Part shown: piece by piece, positions 23,108-33,389 of the stretch
How the letters are laid out: each line of letters begins with the position of its first letter
Position numbering within the stretch: the stretch's first letter is position 1
Origin: Megaleporinus macrocephalus
Taxonomy: Eukaryota > Chordata > Actinopteri > Characiformes > Anostomidae
DNA length: 64,000 nt
NCBI GenBank assembly: GCA_021613375.1
Contig: CM038721.1
Location: forward strand, 6,627,486-6,691,485
Direction: 5' to 3'
The notes under the pieces: generated by a model
Databases searched by the model: none
Seen by the model: the letters and a program-made list of their open reading frames with translations, nothing else
What the model was told of the DNA's origin: nothing
Program-made: the position numbers and the translations under genes

Positions 23108-23519
23108 CTGAGAGAACACACACATACAAACACTCAGCACAGAGAGAGAGATCATAACGACCTTCTTAATCATAGCGTCATTAAACACCCTGCTCTTAAC
23201 GCTGCACTGTTACTCAGAGTGAAGGTGAGGAAGCAGAAATGAAGAATGAATTAATAATGGATGAAATTATAAATGAACAGGTACACAGTACAGGTGCAAA
23301 TCACTGAACTCTATTATTAGCTGATCGCAACAAATATGAAAACAAATTCTGTTTATTTTACTTGTCAAAGCTAATTAAAATCTGTACAGTCATTCTGACA
23401 AGCTGTAATTCAGCACAGGAGGTGTAGGGGGCGATATTGCTGATACTGTTTTTTTAAAACGCGCTCTTTAATGTTCATATGATCCACATAGTCATTATAA
23501 CAGACTGTAATAGTAGTAG

Positions 23520-24790
23520 GGTGGACAGATGGATGTATGATAGGATGCATAGTTGGTGGGATGAAAAAATGGTTTGATGGATGGATGAACAGATGAATGA
23601 ATGGATGTATGAATGGGTGAATGGATGCATACAAAGACTGAAATATGGACGCATATGTGGATGAATGGATGGATCAATAGACAGATGGAGGGATAGACAG
23701 ACAAATGAATAATTTAATGGACCAACCTAGGAGTAAACAGACTGGTGAATAGATGAATGGAAAGCTGGAAGATTGAATGATGTGATGGATGATGAATGAA
23801 TACATTAATGAATTAACAAGTGAGTGGATGAAATGATGGATGGATGAATGGAAAGATGGAAGGAAGAATTAATAGAAGGATGAATGAATGAATAAATAAA
23901 TAGTTTGATGGAGGAGTGGACAGTCTGATGGATGGATAAATGGAAAATGAAAGAATGAATGAACTGATGGATGGATGGATGGATAAATGAATAAATTAAT
24001 AGATTGATGAGGGAGTGGACGGACTGATGGATGGATGTATGGCAAGATTGAAGAATGAGTGGATGGATGTATAAATGAATGGACAGACTGATGGATGGGT
24101 GAATGGAAAGATGGAAGAATGAACGGATGGATGGATGGATGGATGAATGAATAAATGAATGGATTGCTGGAGAAGTCTAATGGATGGATGAATGGCAAGA
24201 TGGAAGAATGAGTGGATGGATGGATAAATGAATGGATTGATGGAGGAGTGGACAGACTGACAGATGAATGAATGGAAAGATGGAAAAATGAACAGATGGA
24301 TGAATGGATAAATACATTAAGGGATTAACAATGGAGTGGATGGAGTGATGGATGAATGGAAAGATGGAAGGATGAATTAATGGAAGGATGGATGACTGAA
24401 TAAATGAATGGATTGCTGGAGAAGTCTGATGGATGGATGAACGGAAGATGGAAGAATGAGTGGATGGATGGATAAATGAATGGATTGATAGAGGAGTGGA
24501 CAGAGTGATGGAAGGATGGATGAATGGAAAGATGGAATAATGAATGGATGGATGGATGAATGAATACATTAATAAATTAACAAGGGAGTGGATGGAGTGA
24601 TGGATGGATGAATGGAAAGATGGAAGGATGAATTAATGGAAGGATAGATGACTGAATAAATGAATGGATTGCTGGAGAGGTCTGATGGATAGATGAAAGG
24701 AAGATGGAAGGAAAAATGAATGGATGGATGAATAAATGAATGGATCGACAGAGGAGTGAACGGAGTGACGGAGGAATGGAAAGACGAGGG
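23520..24790. repeat. GGAT/GAAT-type tandem array
   Basis: A 1.27-kb array of ATGGATGA/ATGAATGG tetranucleotide-based units. A block containing GGATTGCTGGAGA recurs at 24161, 24410 and 24665, so a higher-order period of about 250 bp is superimposed. It lies in the intron between exons w6 and w7 and ends about 30 bp from the w6 donor. The minus-strand 'HPSIHPFIHPF' open frames come from the repeat. Confidence 0.95.
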
Positions 24791-24820
24791 GTTGTATGTG
24801 GAGCAGGGAGGCGTCTGTAC

Positions 24821-25025
24821 CTGAGACCACTCCATTGCGACCCATTTAGGACAGTGGAAGTTGTTGCAGCCTTGCTTGGTGGTGGGCCGAGGTGAGTGAG
24901 TGCACTTCCACTCCTCCACTTGCGAGAGGTGCCCCTGCATATCCTCCTCCACACACACCACCGAGCGCTCCTGAGTGCCCCCGCCGCACGACACCGAGCA
25001 CGTTGTCCAGGGGTTCTGCTCCCAC
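24821..25025 (-). CDS. adamtsl3: ADAMTSL3-like exon w6 (complete TSR)
   Basis: A 205-bp minus-strand exon, acceptor ending GTGTGTGTAG and donor GTACAG. It encodes one TSR: WEQNPWTTCSVSCGGGTQER, then a central part with VVCVEEDM and EEWKC, then CNNFHCPKWVAMEWSQ, which leads into the next TSR. Cysteines sit at TTC, VSC, VVC, WKC, GC and HC, giving the six-cysteine TSR pattern. CSVSCGGG fits the O-fucosylation consensus. The exon leaves in phase 0 (TGG TCT CAG) into TGC ACA GTG, so EWSQ/CTVTCGRG spans the junction. Its donor is only about 30 bp from the edge of the large GGAT-type array at 23520-24790, which is unusual for a constitutive exon. Confidence 0.93.
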
Positions 25026-25439
25026 CTACACACACCATAACTAACACATCATCCTCTGCACACTCCGTTTTTAGTTTCGGCCTAACTTTTAGTTTTGGTG
25101 GACAAAAAAAGTACAATGTTCTTTGTGAGCTGAGGGCTTAAACGATGTTTCAACAGTATATTTTATAATATCACAGAATATCTAGAGCAACACTTTCCTG
25201 TATAGCAGCTAGTTTGCTTAATGAGGGTCTCAAGGGCCCAACTTCACCCTGCAGCCCTGCTCATAACTACCAGCTACGTGCTCAGAATGGTCCTCTAATG
25301 GACTGCTGCTTTCCTTAGGGTCCATAATCTATGTTTAGTTTGGGGTCCTGCACTGTGACTACATATACTAACTTTTATCCCAACATGGCCTAAAGCCTTA
25401 ATAGCAGGGCAGTGGTGGGCTGTGTGTGTGGGGCTCTTA

Positions 25440-25535
25440 CAGGTATAGTGTAAGGTGGTTGCCTGGGTGGGGTATTTATCTCCAGTCTACAGAATAGAGG
25501 GCAGCTATTCTGTAGACAGTGTACCAACCAGTGCA
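25440..25535 (-). mobile_element. SINE fragment (same family as 26590-26740)
   Basis: The reverse complement shows GAGGGCAGC..CCCAGGCAACCACC..TTACACTATAC-type sequence like the SINE at 26590-26740, but diverged and incomplete. Confidence 0.5.
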
Positions 25536-25722
25536 CATATGGGCTTAAATGCGGAGGTCAAATTCCTCTGTGTGCAAACACAACTGGCCAACAATTCTAA
25601 AATCTAAACAACAGAGTCAGCTGAGGTCATCAAACCAGGGCTGTTGTGGCTGTGAGGCAACGGCGCTACCCACTGTGCCAGTGTCAGGCGGTGTTTAATT
25701 CCCATGGGAGGCCAGGATATGA

Positions 25723-25935
25723 TAGTAGTCATGGGCTGGAGGTTGGGGAACCAACCTTGTGAGCAGGAGGTTGCTGGTTCAATACCCTAAACCAAGAGGA
25801 CACGACTGAAAGGCCCTTGAGCAAGACACCTAACCCCCAACTGTGGGGCACTGTGGATGAGGTTGCCCACCACTTTAGGCAAGTGTGCTCACTGCCCCCT
25901 AGTGTGTGTGTGTGTTCACTAGTGTGTGTATGGCA
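25723..25935 (+). mobile_element. tRNA-derived SINE-like repeat
   Basis: Contains a B-box-like GGTTCAATACC, then CCCTTGAGCAAGACACCTAA and CACTGCCCCCTAGTGTG, as in a widespread fish SINE. The same blocks occur inverted at 29725-29960. It lies between exons w5 and w6. Confidence 0.65.
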
Positions 25936-26095
25936 AAGAGTTCTAATAATCATCATCAGTATGTAATTACATTGGCCTATGACTGTTAATGGCTGGACAA
26001 GAGAAACTAATGAAACGTTGGGCGTCCCCAAACTTTGTACACGGTCACTCTTGTACAGCCTCCTCAGCTGAACGTGGATCCGTGTGAGAACGTAC

Positions 26096-26146
26096 CGTGG
26101 AAGAGGCTGGAAATGGTCGTAAGGCATCACCTCCTTGAAACCGTCA
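26096..26146 (-). CDS. adamtsl3: ADAMTSL3-like exon w5 (51-bp linker between TSRs)
   Basis: A very small 51-bp minus-strand exon, acceptor TTTCTCCACAG and donor GTACGT. It encodes DGFKEVMPYDHFQPLPR with split codons at both ends: S on entry (AG+T) and R on exit (CG+G). The DGFKE.MPYDHFQPLPRW linker between two TSRs is, as I recall it, highly conserved in ADAMTSL3 and is one of the main reasons for choosing this gene. The intron to exon w4 is only 218 bp. The exon lies inside a longer open reading frame that is otherwise intron; the real coding part is limited by the splice sites given here. Confidence 0.92.
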
Positions 26147-26364
26147 CTGTGGAGAAAGAAACGAGCCGACATGTCTCAATCTCAAACCTCAGCTCATCTC
26201 CGTTCTCAAAGCAGCATACACGAACACAAACACACGTCATGCCTCGTGAGTCATGTGACTGCTTCCACGGTGTCAGCATCAAACACAACTGAGTGTGGTG
26301 TGACGCCAATCACAGCACCATGTAGGGCTTGTGTGTGGTGGAGTGAGTGTAATTGGTAACCAAC

Positions 26365-26503
26365 CTTTCGAGACAGGGGTCCATGTTGCACTCTTTTAGC
26401 TTGGGCTTGGGCTTGTTGTTCTCCGGGTAGCTGTGGCAGTGGTGGTCCGGCACGGTCTTATTGTGTCGGATGTCCACGCAGTCGGCCGAGTTCAGCTGGT
26501 AGC
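26365..26503 (-). CDS. adamtsl3: ADAMTSL3-like exon w4 (rest of a TSR)
   Basis: A 139-bp minus-strand exon with acceptor TCTTCTCAG and donor GTTGGT. It completes the TSR begun in exon w3. The peptide starts GYQLNSADCVDIRHNKTVPD, then HHCHSYPENNKPKPKLKECN, then MDPCLE. The four cysteines (SADC, HHC, KEC, DPC) take the positions expected for the second half of a TSR, and the KPKPKLKEC..DPC ending is strongly reminiscent of ADAMTSL1/3. One N-glycosylation sequon (NKT) is visible. It exits in phase 2 (GAA AG), matched by the T GAC start of exon w5 to give serine. On its 5' side the intron carries the 37-bp array that starts about 240 bp away. Confidence 0.92.
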
Positions 26504-26589
26504 CTGAGAAGAGTCCGATATGCTGAGTTAGCGGGAGCTGGTTTATAAAATGTGGATGACGGTCAAATTTGGTGAGGGTAATTTCTTAA

Positions 26590-26740
26590 GCTAATGCTAA
26601 AGTGGTTAATATAGTGTAGTGGGTTACACTGCTGCCCTCCTTGACAAAGACTGGGGTTTAATTACCCACCCGGGTAACTACCTTACACTATACTACTACT
26701 CCTTGGGCAAGGATTCACATTCACATACACATTCACCTAC
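26590..26740 (+). mobile_element. SINE that grades into the 37-bp array
   Basis: Contains AGTGTAGTGGGTTACACTGC, TGCCCTCC, a degenerate B box GGTTTAATTACCC, TTACACTATA and CTCCTTGGGCAAGG. This matches the layout of a fish tRNA-derived SINE whose normal continuation includes a CACCTACCTGTGTA-type block. That block is what is tandemly repeated from about 26740 on. Confidence 0.6.
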
Positions 26741-28905
26741 CTGTGCACAGGTAAACTGTAACACTACCTTCACCTACCTGTGTACAGGTAAACTGTAACA
26801 CTACCTTCACCTACCTGTGTACAGGTAAACTGTAACAGTACCTTCACCTACCTGTGTACAGATAAACTGTAACACTACCTTCACCTACCTGTGTACAGAT
26901 AAACTGTAACACTACCTTCACCTACCTGTGTACAGGTAAACTGTAACACTACCTTCACCTACCTGTGTACAGATAAACTGTAACACTACCTTCACCTACC
27001 TGTGTACAGGTAAACTGTAACACTACCTTCACCTACCTGTGTACAGATAAACTGTAACACTACCTTCACCTACCTGTGTACAGATAAACTGTAACACCAC
27101 CTTCACCTACCTGTGTACAGGTAAACTGTAACACCACCTTCACCTACCTGTGTACAGGTAAACTGTAACACTACCTTCACCTACCTGTGTACAGATAAAC
27201 TGTAACACTACCTTCACCTACCTGTGTACAGGTAAACTGTAACACTACCTTCACCTACCTGTGTACAGATAAACTGTAACACTACCTTCACCTACCTGTG
27301 TACAGATAAACTGTAACACTACCTTCACCTACCTGTGTACAGATAAACTGTAACACTACCTTCACCTACCTGTGTACAGGTAAACTGTAACACTACCTTC
27401 ACCTACCTGTGTACAGATAAACTGTAACACTACCTTCACCTACCTGTGTACAGATAAACTGTAACACCACCTTCACCTACCTGTGTACAGGTAAACAGTA
27501 ACACCACCTTCACCTACCTGTGTACAGGTAAACTGTAACACTACCTTCACCTACCTGTGTACAGGTAAACTGTAACACTACCTTCACCTACCTGTGTACA
27601 GGTAAACTGTGACACTACCTTCACCTACCTGTGTACAGGTAAACTATAACACTACCTTCACCTACCTGTGTACAGATAAACTGTAACACTACCTTCACCT
27701 ACCTGTGTACAGATAAACTGTAACACCACCTTCACCTACCTGTGTTCAGGTAAACTGTAACACTACCTTCACCTACCTGTGTACAGATAAACTGTAACAC
27801 TACCTTCACCTACCTGTGTTCAGGTAAACTGTAACACTACCTTCACCTACCTGTGTATAGGTAAACTATAACACTACCTTCACCTACCTGTGTACAGGTA
27901 AACTGTAACACTACCTTCACCTACCTGTGTACAGGTAAACTGTAACACTACCTTCACCTACCTGTGTACAGGTAAACTGTAACAGTACCTTCACCTACCT
28001 GTGTACAGGTAAACTGTAACACTACCTTCACCTACCTGTGTACAGGTAAACTGTAACAGTACCTTCACCTACCTGTGTACAGGTAAACTGTAACACTACC
28101 TTCACCTACCTGTGTACAGGTAAACTGTAACAGTACCTTCACCTACCTGTGTACAGGTAAACTGTAACACTACCTTCACCTACCTGTGTACAGGTAAACT
28201 GTAACAGTACCTTCACCTACCTGTGTACAGGTAAACTGTAACACTACCTTCACCTACCTGTGTATAGGTAAACTGTAACACTACCTTCACCTACCTGTGT
28301 ACAGGTAAACTGTAACACTACCTTCACCTACCTGTGTACAGGTAAACTGTAACAGTACCTTCACCTACCTGTGTACAGGTAAACTGTAACACTACCTACA
28401 CCTACCTGTGTACAGGTAAACTGTAACACTACCTTCACCTACCTGTGTACAGGTAAACTGTAACACTACCTTCACCTACCTGTGTACAGGTAAACTTTAA
28501 TACTACCTTCACCTACCTGTGTACAGGTAAACTGTAATACTACCTCAACCTACCTGTATACAGGTAAACTGTAACACTACCTTCACCTACCTGTGTATAG
28601 GTAAACTGTAACACTACCTTCACCTACCTGTGTACAGGTAAACTGTAACACTACCTTCACCTACCTGTGTACAGGTAAACTGTAACAGTACCTTCACCTA
28701 CCTGTGTACAGGTAAACTGTAACACTACCTACACCTACCTGTGTACAGGTAAACTGTAACACTACCTTCACCTACCTGTGTACAGGTAAACTGTAACACT
28801 ACCTTCACCTACCTGTGTACAGGTAAACTTTAATACTACCTTCACCTACCTGTGTACAGGTAAACTGTAATACTACCTCAACCTACCTGTATACAGGTAA
28901 ACTGT
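26740..28905. repeat. 37-bp minisatellite (CACCTACCTGTGTACAGGTA)
   Basis: About 58 tandem units of 37 bp: TTCACCTACCTGTGTACAGG plus TAAACTGTAACACTACC. Units vary at a few sites (ACAGG/ACAGA, CACTACC/CAGTACC/CACCACC). In gene (minus) orientation each unit carries ACACAG|GTAGGT, a near-consensus 5' splice site. Intronic, between exons w3 and w4. Confidence 0.97.
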
Positions 28906-29204
28906 AACAGTAATGCTGGTGGGACTATGTATAAACTATATGCAGTCTGCTGTGTGGGCTGCTAAAACTGCAGAGAGTCTGTATTGGTCTCTTGTCATGC
29001 CCAGTCCAAGTTATTAGAACAGCCTCTATTTATAATTACTGTTAAAGAGCTTAACACCAGACGTTTACACGTTACAAATGTGTCATTGTTATGCCAGAAA
29101 TATTTTGGCTATTGCTCCCCTTAGATTTGGTGAGAGCTGCTAGTTTCAGGCTGAGTAGGAACTGACTGAAAGTAATATACCGCCATATACTGTATATATA
29201 TATA
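28906..29204. other. Intron; duplicated segment copy 1
   Basis: About 28975-29065 (AGAACAGCCTCTATTTATAA, TTACTGTTAA.GAGCTT) is repeated at about 30301-30390. No gene. Confidence 0.6.
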
Positions 29205-29210
29205 TATATA

Positions 29211-29388
29211 TACACTACCGCTCAAAAGTTTAGGATCACTTTAGAATTTAATTTCATGCAATTTTCATGCAATTCACAAACAATATTGTCCATTTCTCAA
29301 TCATTTCTCAAGTGTATCAGATGATTTTTAAAGAATAAAAATGTTTGTATTAAAGTCTATTTTTGTGTAGAGGCTTATTTTACATATA
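29211..29388 (+). mobile_element. Tc1-like family B terminal fragment, copy 2
   Basis: Starts TACACTACCGCTCAAAAGTT directly after a (TA)n tract and follows copy 1 through TTTTTAAAGAATAAAAATGT to CATATAG. Only this one end is present. Confidence 0.75.
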
Positions 29389-29724
29389 GTTTTTAGCATT
29401 TTATTGTGACCCAGAAGTTGTAAAGTCTGGATTGGGGACAAGGCCAAAGTAGCAAAATCTTGATGTTTAAATCATTATAAAAAATGGAAATCAAAATTAA
29501 TTTGGTGTGTAATTTTTTTGGTGATGCAATGATTGATGTTTTTAATACCTAAAATGTTTGGTTTGTAGTAAAGTAATTTTAACACAACTTTATAACCTAG
29601 GGACGTAAAAGGTCCCCTAATTAAAGAACCACCCATATATATATATATAAGTATGGTAAGTAGTGCTTTTACATACATTATTGAATTTTTTATTGAATTT
29701 GAATTTAGACACTCAAATTAGCCA

Positions 29725-29960
29725 CATGTGATTTTGCACACAGCGGAATTTGACCTCCGCATTTAACCCATCCGTGCAGTGAAACACCCACATATACACA
29801 CACTAGTGAACACACTAGGGGGCAGTGAGCACACGTGCCCGGAGCAGTGGGCAGCCCTATCCACGGCGCCCGGGGAGCAGTAGGGGTTAGGTGCCTTGCT
29901 CAAGGGCACCTCAGTCGAACCGGCGACCCGATCCCTATCCTTCAGGCCACGACTGCCCCC
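29725..29960 (-). mobile_element. tRNA-derived SINE-like repeat, minus orientation
   Basis: The reverse complement has the B box GGTTCGACT, CCCTTGAGCAAGGCACCTAA, then CACTGCCCCCTAGTGTG and a GCGGAGGTCAAATTCC tail. Better preserved than the copy at 25723. Confidence 0.7.
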
Positions 29961-30290
29961 AGTGTGTGTATTTAACCCTTTCCAAGCTTCTCCTTGTGGA
30001 AACAACCCAGTATTATTATCAGTTCTCATCTAATACCTGCTTTGACTGCTCAGTACTTCATTAAGCTAAATCAAGACTGCTGCTGAAGGAACTGAACACA
30101 TTCATACAATGTCTGGGGCGTCCAGGAGAAATCTGGAACTACACTTTGTTCTTCAAACTGGAGCTCAAGATCTGATCTACTTCTCTCACAATAACATATT
30201 CATGTTACTTTGTATTGTATGTATGATTATTGTATGTATGATTATTTACATCTGTTCTAATCAGATCTGCTCTTCTCAGAGCAGATCTGA
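29961..30290 (+). repeat. Dispersed repeat family C, copy 2
   Basis: Matches the reverse of 3975-4282 and part of 53957-54130. Contains a small tandem GTATGTATGATTATT duplication. No coding capacity. Confidence 0.8.
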
Positions 30291-30566
30291 TTCAAACCTC
30301 AGAAAGACAGTATTGGCCTCTTATCATTCCTAGTCAGAGTTATTATAACAGCCTCTATTTATAATTACTGTTAATAAGCTTGACGCCACTTTTACCGCTT
30401 GTGAGTGTCTCAAACTCCAGCACTTCATACTTTGGATAGTTATATTTGTGTTAGAAATATTCCCATCACTCCAAATCAGATTGAGCAGTTTCACAAAATA
30501 TACGAGTTGCGGGTTTGATGCTCATAATGTATAATGTCTTAATTTAATGATATGCCTTATCAGATT

Positions 30567-31760
30567 CAAAGGTGTCAAAAGTATTCACATTCATTACTTA
30601 GGTAGAAGTATAGAGACTAAGATTTAAAAATACTTCTGTACAAGTTGAAGTATTAACTGAAGCTATTTACTCCAGTAAAAGTGTAAATATACTGCTTTCA
30701 AAACTACTTAAAGTATAAAAGTAAAAGTAATGCAAGGAGAACAAATACCATTAAGTACAAAAGCTTAGGCAGAACCACAGGGGTCTATAGTGCACTAGCC
30801 CACCTACCCAAAAACCCCAATCTTCTAAAAGCCATAATGACTATAATGTTATATTAAAATATTAACGTTGATAAATTTGGGATGCGCTAGGCTTCCTGTT
30901 TCAGCTCATATACACCCATTGAACATGAATGTAGTTTAGTACAATGTAAATGTATATATTGTATATGTAATGTAAATATATTAAAGAAGCATATCTGTTA
31001 CTACTGAGCATTAACATGTGTTTCATGGAGCAGAAGATATGATGACTAGTTGTCTATAAGTATTGTAATGAAGTCAAACTTCAAAGACATGTTATCAATA
31101 ATCTTTACTGGAATGTAAATGTACATGAATGAAAACAAGCTGAAATGAAATAGGAGAAACGAGACTATGTTTAAAATGTGAGGAGTAGAAAGTACTGATA
31201 ATGGAGTGTAAATGTAAGGAGTAGAAAGTACTGATAATGGAGTGTAAATGTAAGGAGTAGAAAGTACAGATAATGGTGTGTAAATGTAAGGAGTAGAAAG
31301 TACAGATAATGGAGTGTAAATGTAAGGAGTAGAAAGTACAGATAATGGAGTGTAAATGTAAGGAGTAGAAAGTACTGATAATGGAGTGTAAATGTAAGGA
31401 GTAGAAAGTACAGATAATGGAGTGTAAATGTAAGGAGTAGAAAGTACAGATAATGGAGTGTAAATGTAAGGAGTAGAAAGTTCAGATAATGGAGTGTAAA
31501 TGTAAGGAGTAGAAAGTTCAGATAATGGAGTGTAAATGTAAGGAGTAGAAAGTACAGATAATGGAGTGTAAATGTAAGGAGTAGAAAGTACAGATAATGG
31601 AGTGTAAATGTAAGGAGTAGAAAGTACTGATAATGGAGTGTAAATGTAAGGAGTAGAAGTTGAAAAGTCAGTTAAAAAAAATTACTCCAGTAAAGTATAA
31701 ATAACCAAAACTTCTACTTAAGGTAACAAAGTATTTGTACTTTGTTACTTGACACCTCTG
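30567..31760. mobile_element. Non-autonomous hAT-type element carrying a 36-bp array
   Basis: Ends CAAAGGTGTC and GACACCTCTG (inverse CAGAGGTGTC) are flanked by a perfect 8-bp target duplication ATCAGATT (30559-30566 and 31761-31768). The interior is rich in AAGTA/TACTT motifs. Part of it has expanded into a 36-bp tandem array at about 31190-31660. No transposase. Confidence 0.85.
31190..31660. repeat. 36-bp minisatellite inside the hAT element
   Basis: About 13 units of GAGTGTAAATGTAAGGAGTA plus GAAAGTACAGATAATG, with few differences (CAGAT/CTGAT, GTACA/GTTCA). Confidence 0.97.
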
Positions 31761-31794
31761 ATCAGATTTCATTACTATATAAACTATATACTAT

Positions 31795-32375
31795 GGGTGT
31801 GTCTCAAAACCTAGTGATCTCCTACATAGGCAGCATTTTACGTCATAGTTTGCGCTCCTGACATGTAGACTGTCCCAATACTTACATACCTTAAACATGC
31901 TGTCTACTGAGGAACCTTATTCCATTGAACGCTTCCTCAGCTGCTAAGGCAATCCCATGATGCAACGCAGGCTAATCTAGGAGCAGTGAAGTGGTTTTAA
32001 AATGTGAGTTATTTTGATTTTCTCTGGAGTTTTAATGTGTTTCTGGTCATATAATCACACAAAACAGTTTTTTATTATCAACTCTGTAACGAGTCCTTCA
32101 CCATTTACACTTTTATACTTGAGCCATTAGCATTTATGCTAGCAGATTTTTAAGCCTCAGACTATTGTTTTTAATAGCCGGCCGGTATCTTAGCAACCAG
32201 CTAAACCACCGGTGGTGTGCTGCAGTGGGGGGAACAAGCCGTGACGCAGTCTCTCTCTAACTAGAGCGTCTCAGTAATCTGTTTTATGAGGAGAGATGAG
32301 GAGAGAACGCTGCTACTTACACAGCTGCTACCTAGACAGCCTACTTAGACACTCACTAGGGTTTGAGACACAGCC
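31795..32375. mobile_element. MITE family E, complete copy
   Basis: Inverted ends GGGTGTGTCTCAAAACCTAG and, at the right, TCACTAGGGTTTGAGACACA. Internal landmarks AAGCCGTGACGCAGTCTCTC and AGAGCGTCTCAGTAATCTG recur at 55850-56036, 56652-57165 and, diverged, 14393-15048. It ends about 85 bp from exon w3. Confidence 0.75.
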
Positions 32376-32458
32376 TGTATAGTAATCTTCTGGATTAGAT
32401 TAAATGGAATACATATTTAAAGTAGCCCTTAGTCTTAGTAAACTGTGTGCAGCAGTAC

Positions 32459-32570
32459 CTCCACCACAGGTAACAGAGCAGGGGAAGAAGTCCGTCTCTC
32501 TCCACTGGTAGCGGATGGGCTGGTAGAACATGAACTGTATCACCGTGTCCTTGGGGGCAGCGTACTTCAG
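32459..32570 (-). CDS. adamtsl3: ADAMTSL3-like exon w3 (end of spacer, start of a TSR)
   Basis: A 112-bp minus-strand exon with acceptor CTTGTCTCAG and donor GTACTG. It enters in phase 0 and leaves in phase 1. The peptide LKYAAPKDTVIQFMFYQPIR closes the spacer (the FxFYQPI motif is typical of this family), then YQWRETDFFPCSVTCGGG opens a thrombospondin type 1 repeat. In the TSR part the W-x(7)-C spacing and CSVTCGGG fit the O-fucosylation consensus CxxS/TCG used by POFUT2. The last G joins GC of the next exon to make glycine, giving the continuous motif TCGGGYQLNSADC. A longer open frame in another phase overlaps this exon but lacks these motifs and was rejected. Confidence 0.9.
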
Positions 32571-33229
32571 CTGAGACAAGAGAAAAGACCTTAAGCATAT
32601 TTAACTGTAATCATAAAACAGTGAAAAGTTCAAGCAAATGCTCTAAAACTGAATTCCTATAATGTTTTTACTATACAAGGCTTTCACACTGGTTTCGTTC
32701 TGTGGAGCGTTTAGCGTCCCTTCTCAGTAAATACACTACTAGCGAGGCCTCTTTTCCAAAGGCTGAATTCTGAAACAACTACATTATAACAACTACGTTA
32801 TAACTATTTTTTAAATATATAAATCCTGTGAGCTTGGCTTTGGAAATTACCTGCAGTCTGCATTTCTCATATGACTAGCACATACATGAACCTACACCAG
32901 AAGAAGCTTATGGCTACATGTGGTTGCAGCAAAGTCTAGTAAAATGACGGGGGAATGTAATTAGATGTTGTGCTGCTTCATATTAAATTATTTAATTTGT
33001 TCATTTGTTTAAATTTTTTTTTCGTTAAAGCCATGTAGACATAGATAGCCAAAATAGCATAGAAACTTAAAACTGAGTACAAAACTGAAGTGGACTGATA
33101 ATCAATTAACACACAATTCAACTCATCTGCTAAATAGCAAGGTCTCTTTAACGTAAATACAGAGCAGTAGCGGTGGGAAAAACACTGTTTGGGATGTATT
33201 GGCTAACAATTAACACCTCCTACCACAAG
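32571..33229. other. Intron, no gene
   Basis: Intron upstream of exon w3 in gene orientation. No coding or repeat structure is recognised. Confidence 0.5.
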
Positions 33230-33360
33230 AGGTGCACCATACCAACACTGTGTGTTCACCCTCCTGGCTAAAGGAACCAGAGCTCCAATTCCACCACCAC
33301 CAGACTCTGCAACAGCTTCCTTCCTGAAGTCATCAGATTACTGAACCTAAACCCTCTCTA
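33230..33360 (+). pseudogene. LINE 3' end fragment next to the 32-bp array
   Basis: The plus-strand reading RLCNSFLPEVIRLLNLN (about 33303-33353) resembles the C-terminus of LINE reverse transcriptases, like the one at 2926-2985. The 32-bp array begins directly after it. Confidence 0.55.
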
Positions 33361-33389
33361 ACATACAACAGCACTAATCTGGACCCACT

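Noticed and set aside
23410..25116. HPSIHPFIHPF-type minus-strand frames
   Set aside because: Generated by the GGAT array. Only 24821-25025 within this area is coding, in the frame fixed by the splice sites.
25723..25935. tRNA gene suggested by a B-box-like motif
   Set aside because: No complete cloverleaf or A box with correct spacing. The sequence continues as a dispersed repeat seen elsewhere in the window, so it is a SINE.
26740..28905. Possible CRISPR-like array (regular 37-bp repeats)
   Set aside because: Units are contiguous with no unique spacers, and the context is a vertebrate gene. The same applies to the 32-, 33- and 41-bp arrays.
32395..32598. 67-aa minus-strand frame over exon w3
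   Set aside because: It is in a different phase from the TSR-coding frame and runs through both splice sites; the TSR frame has the conserved residues.
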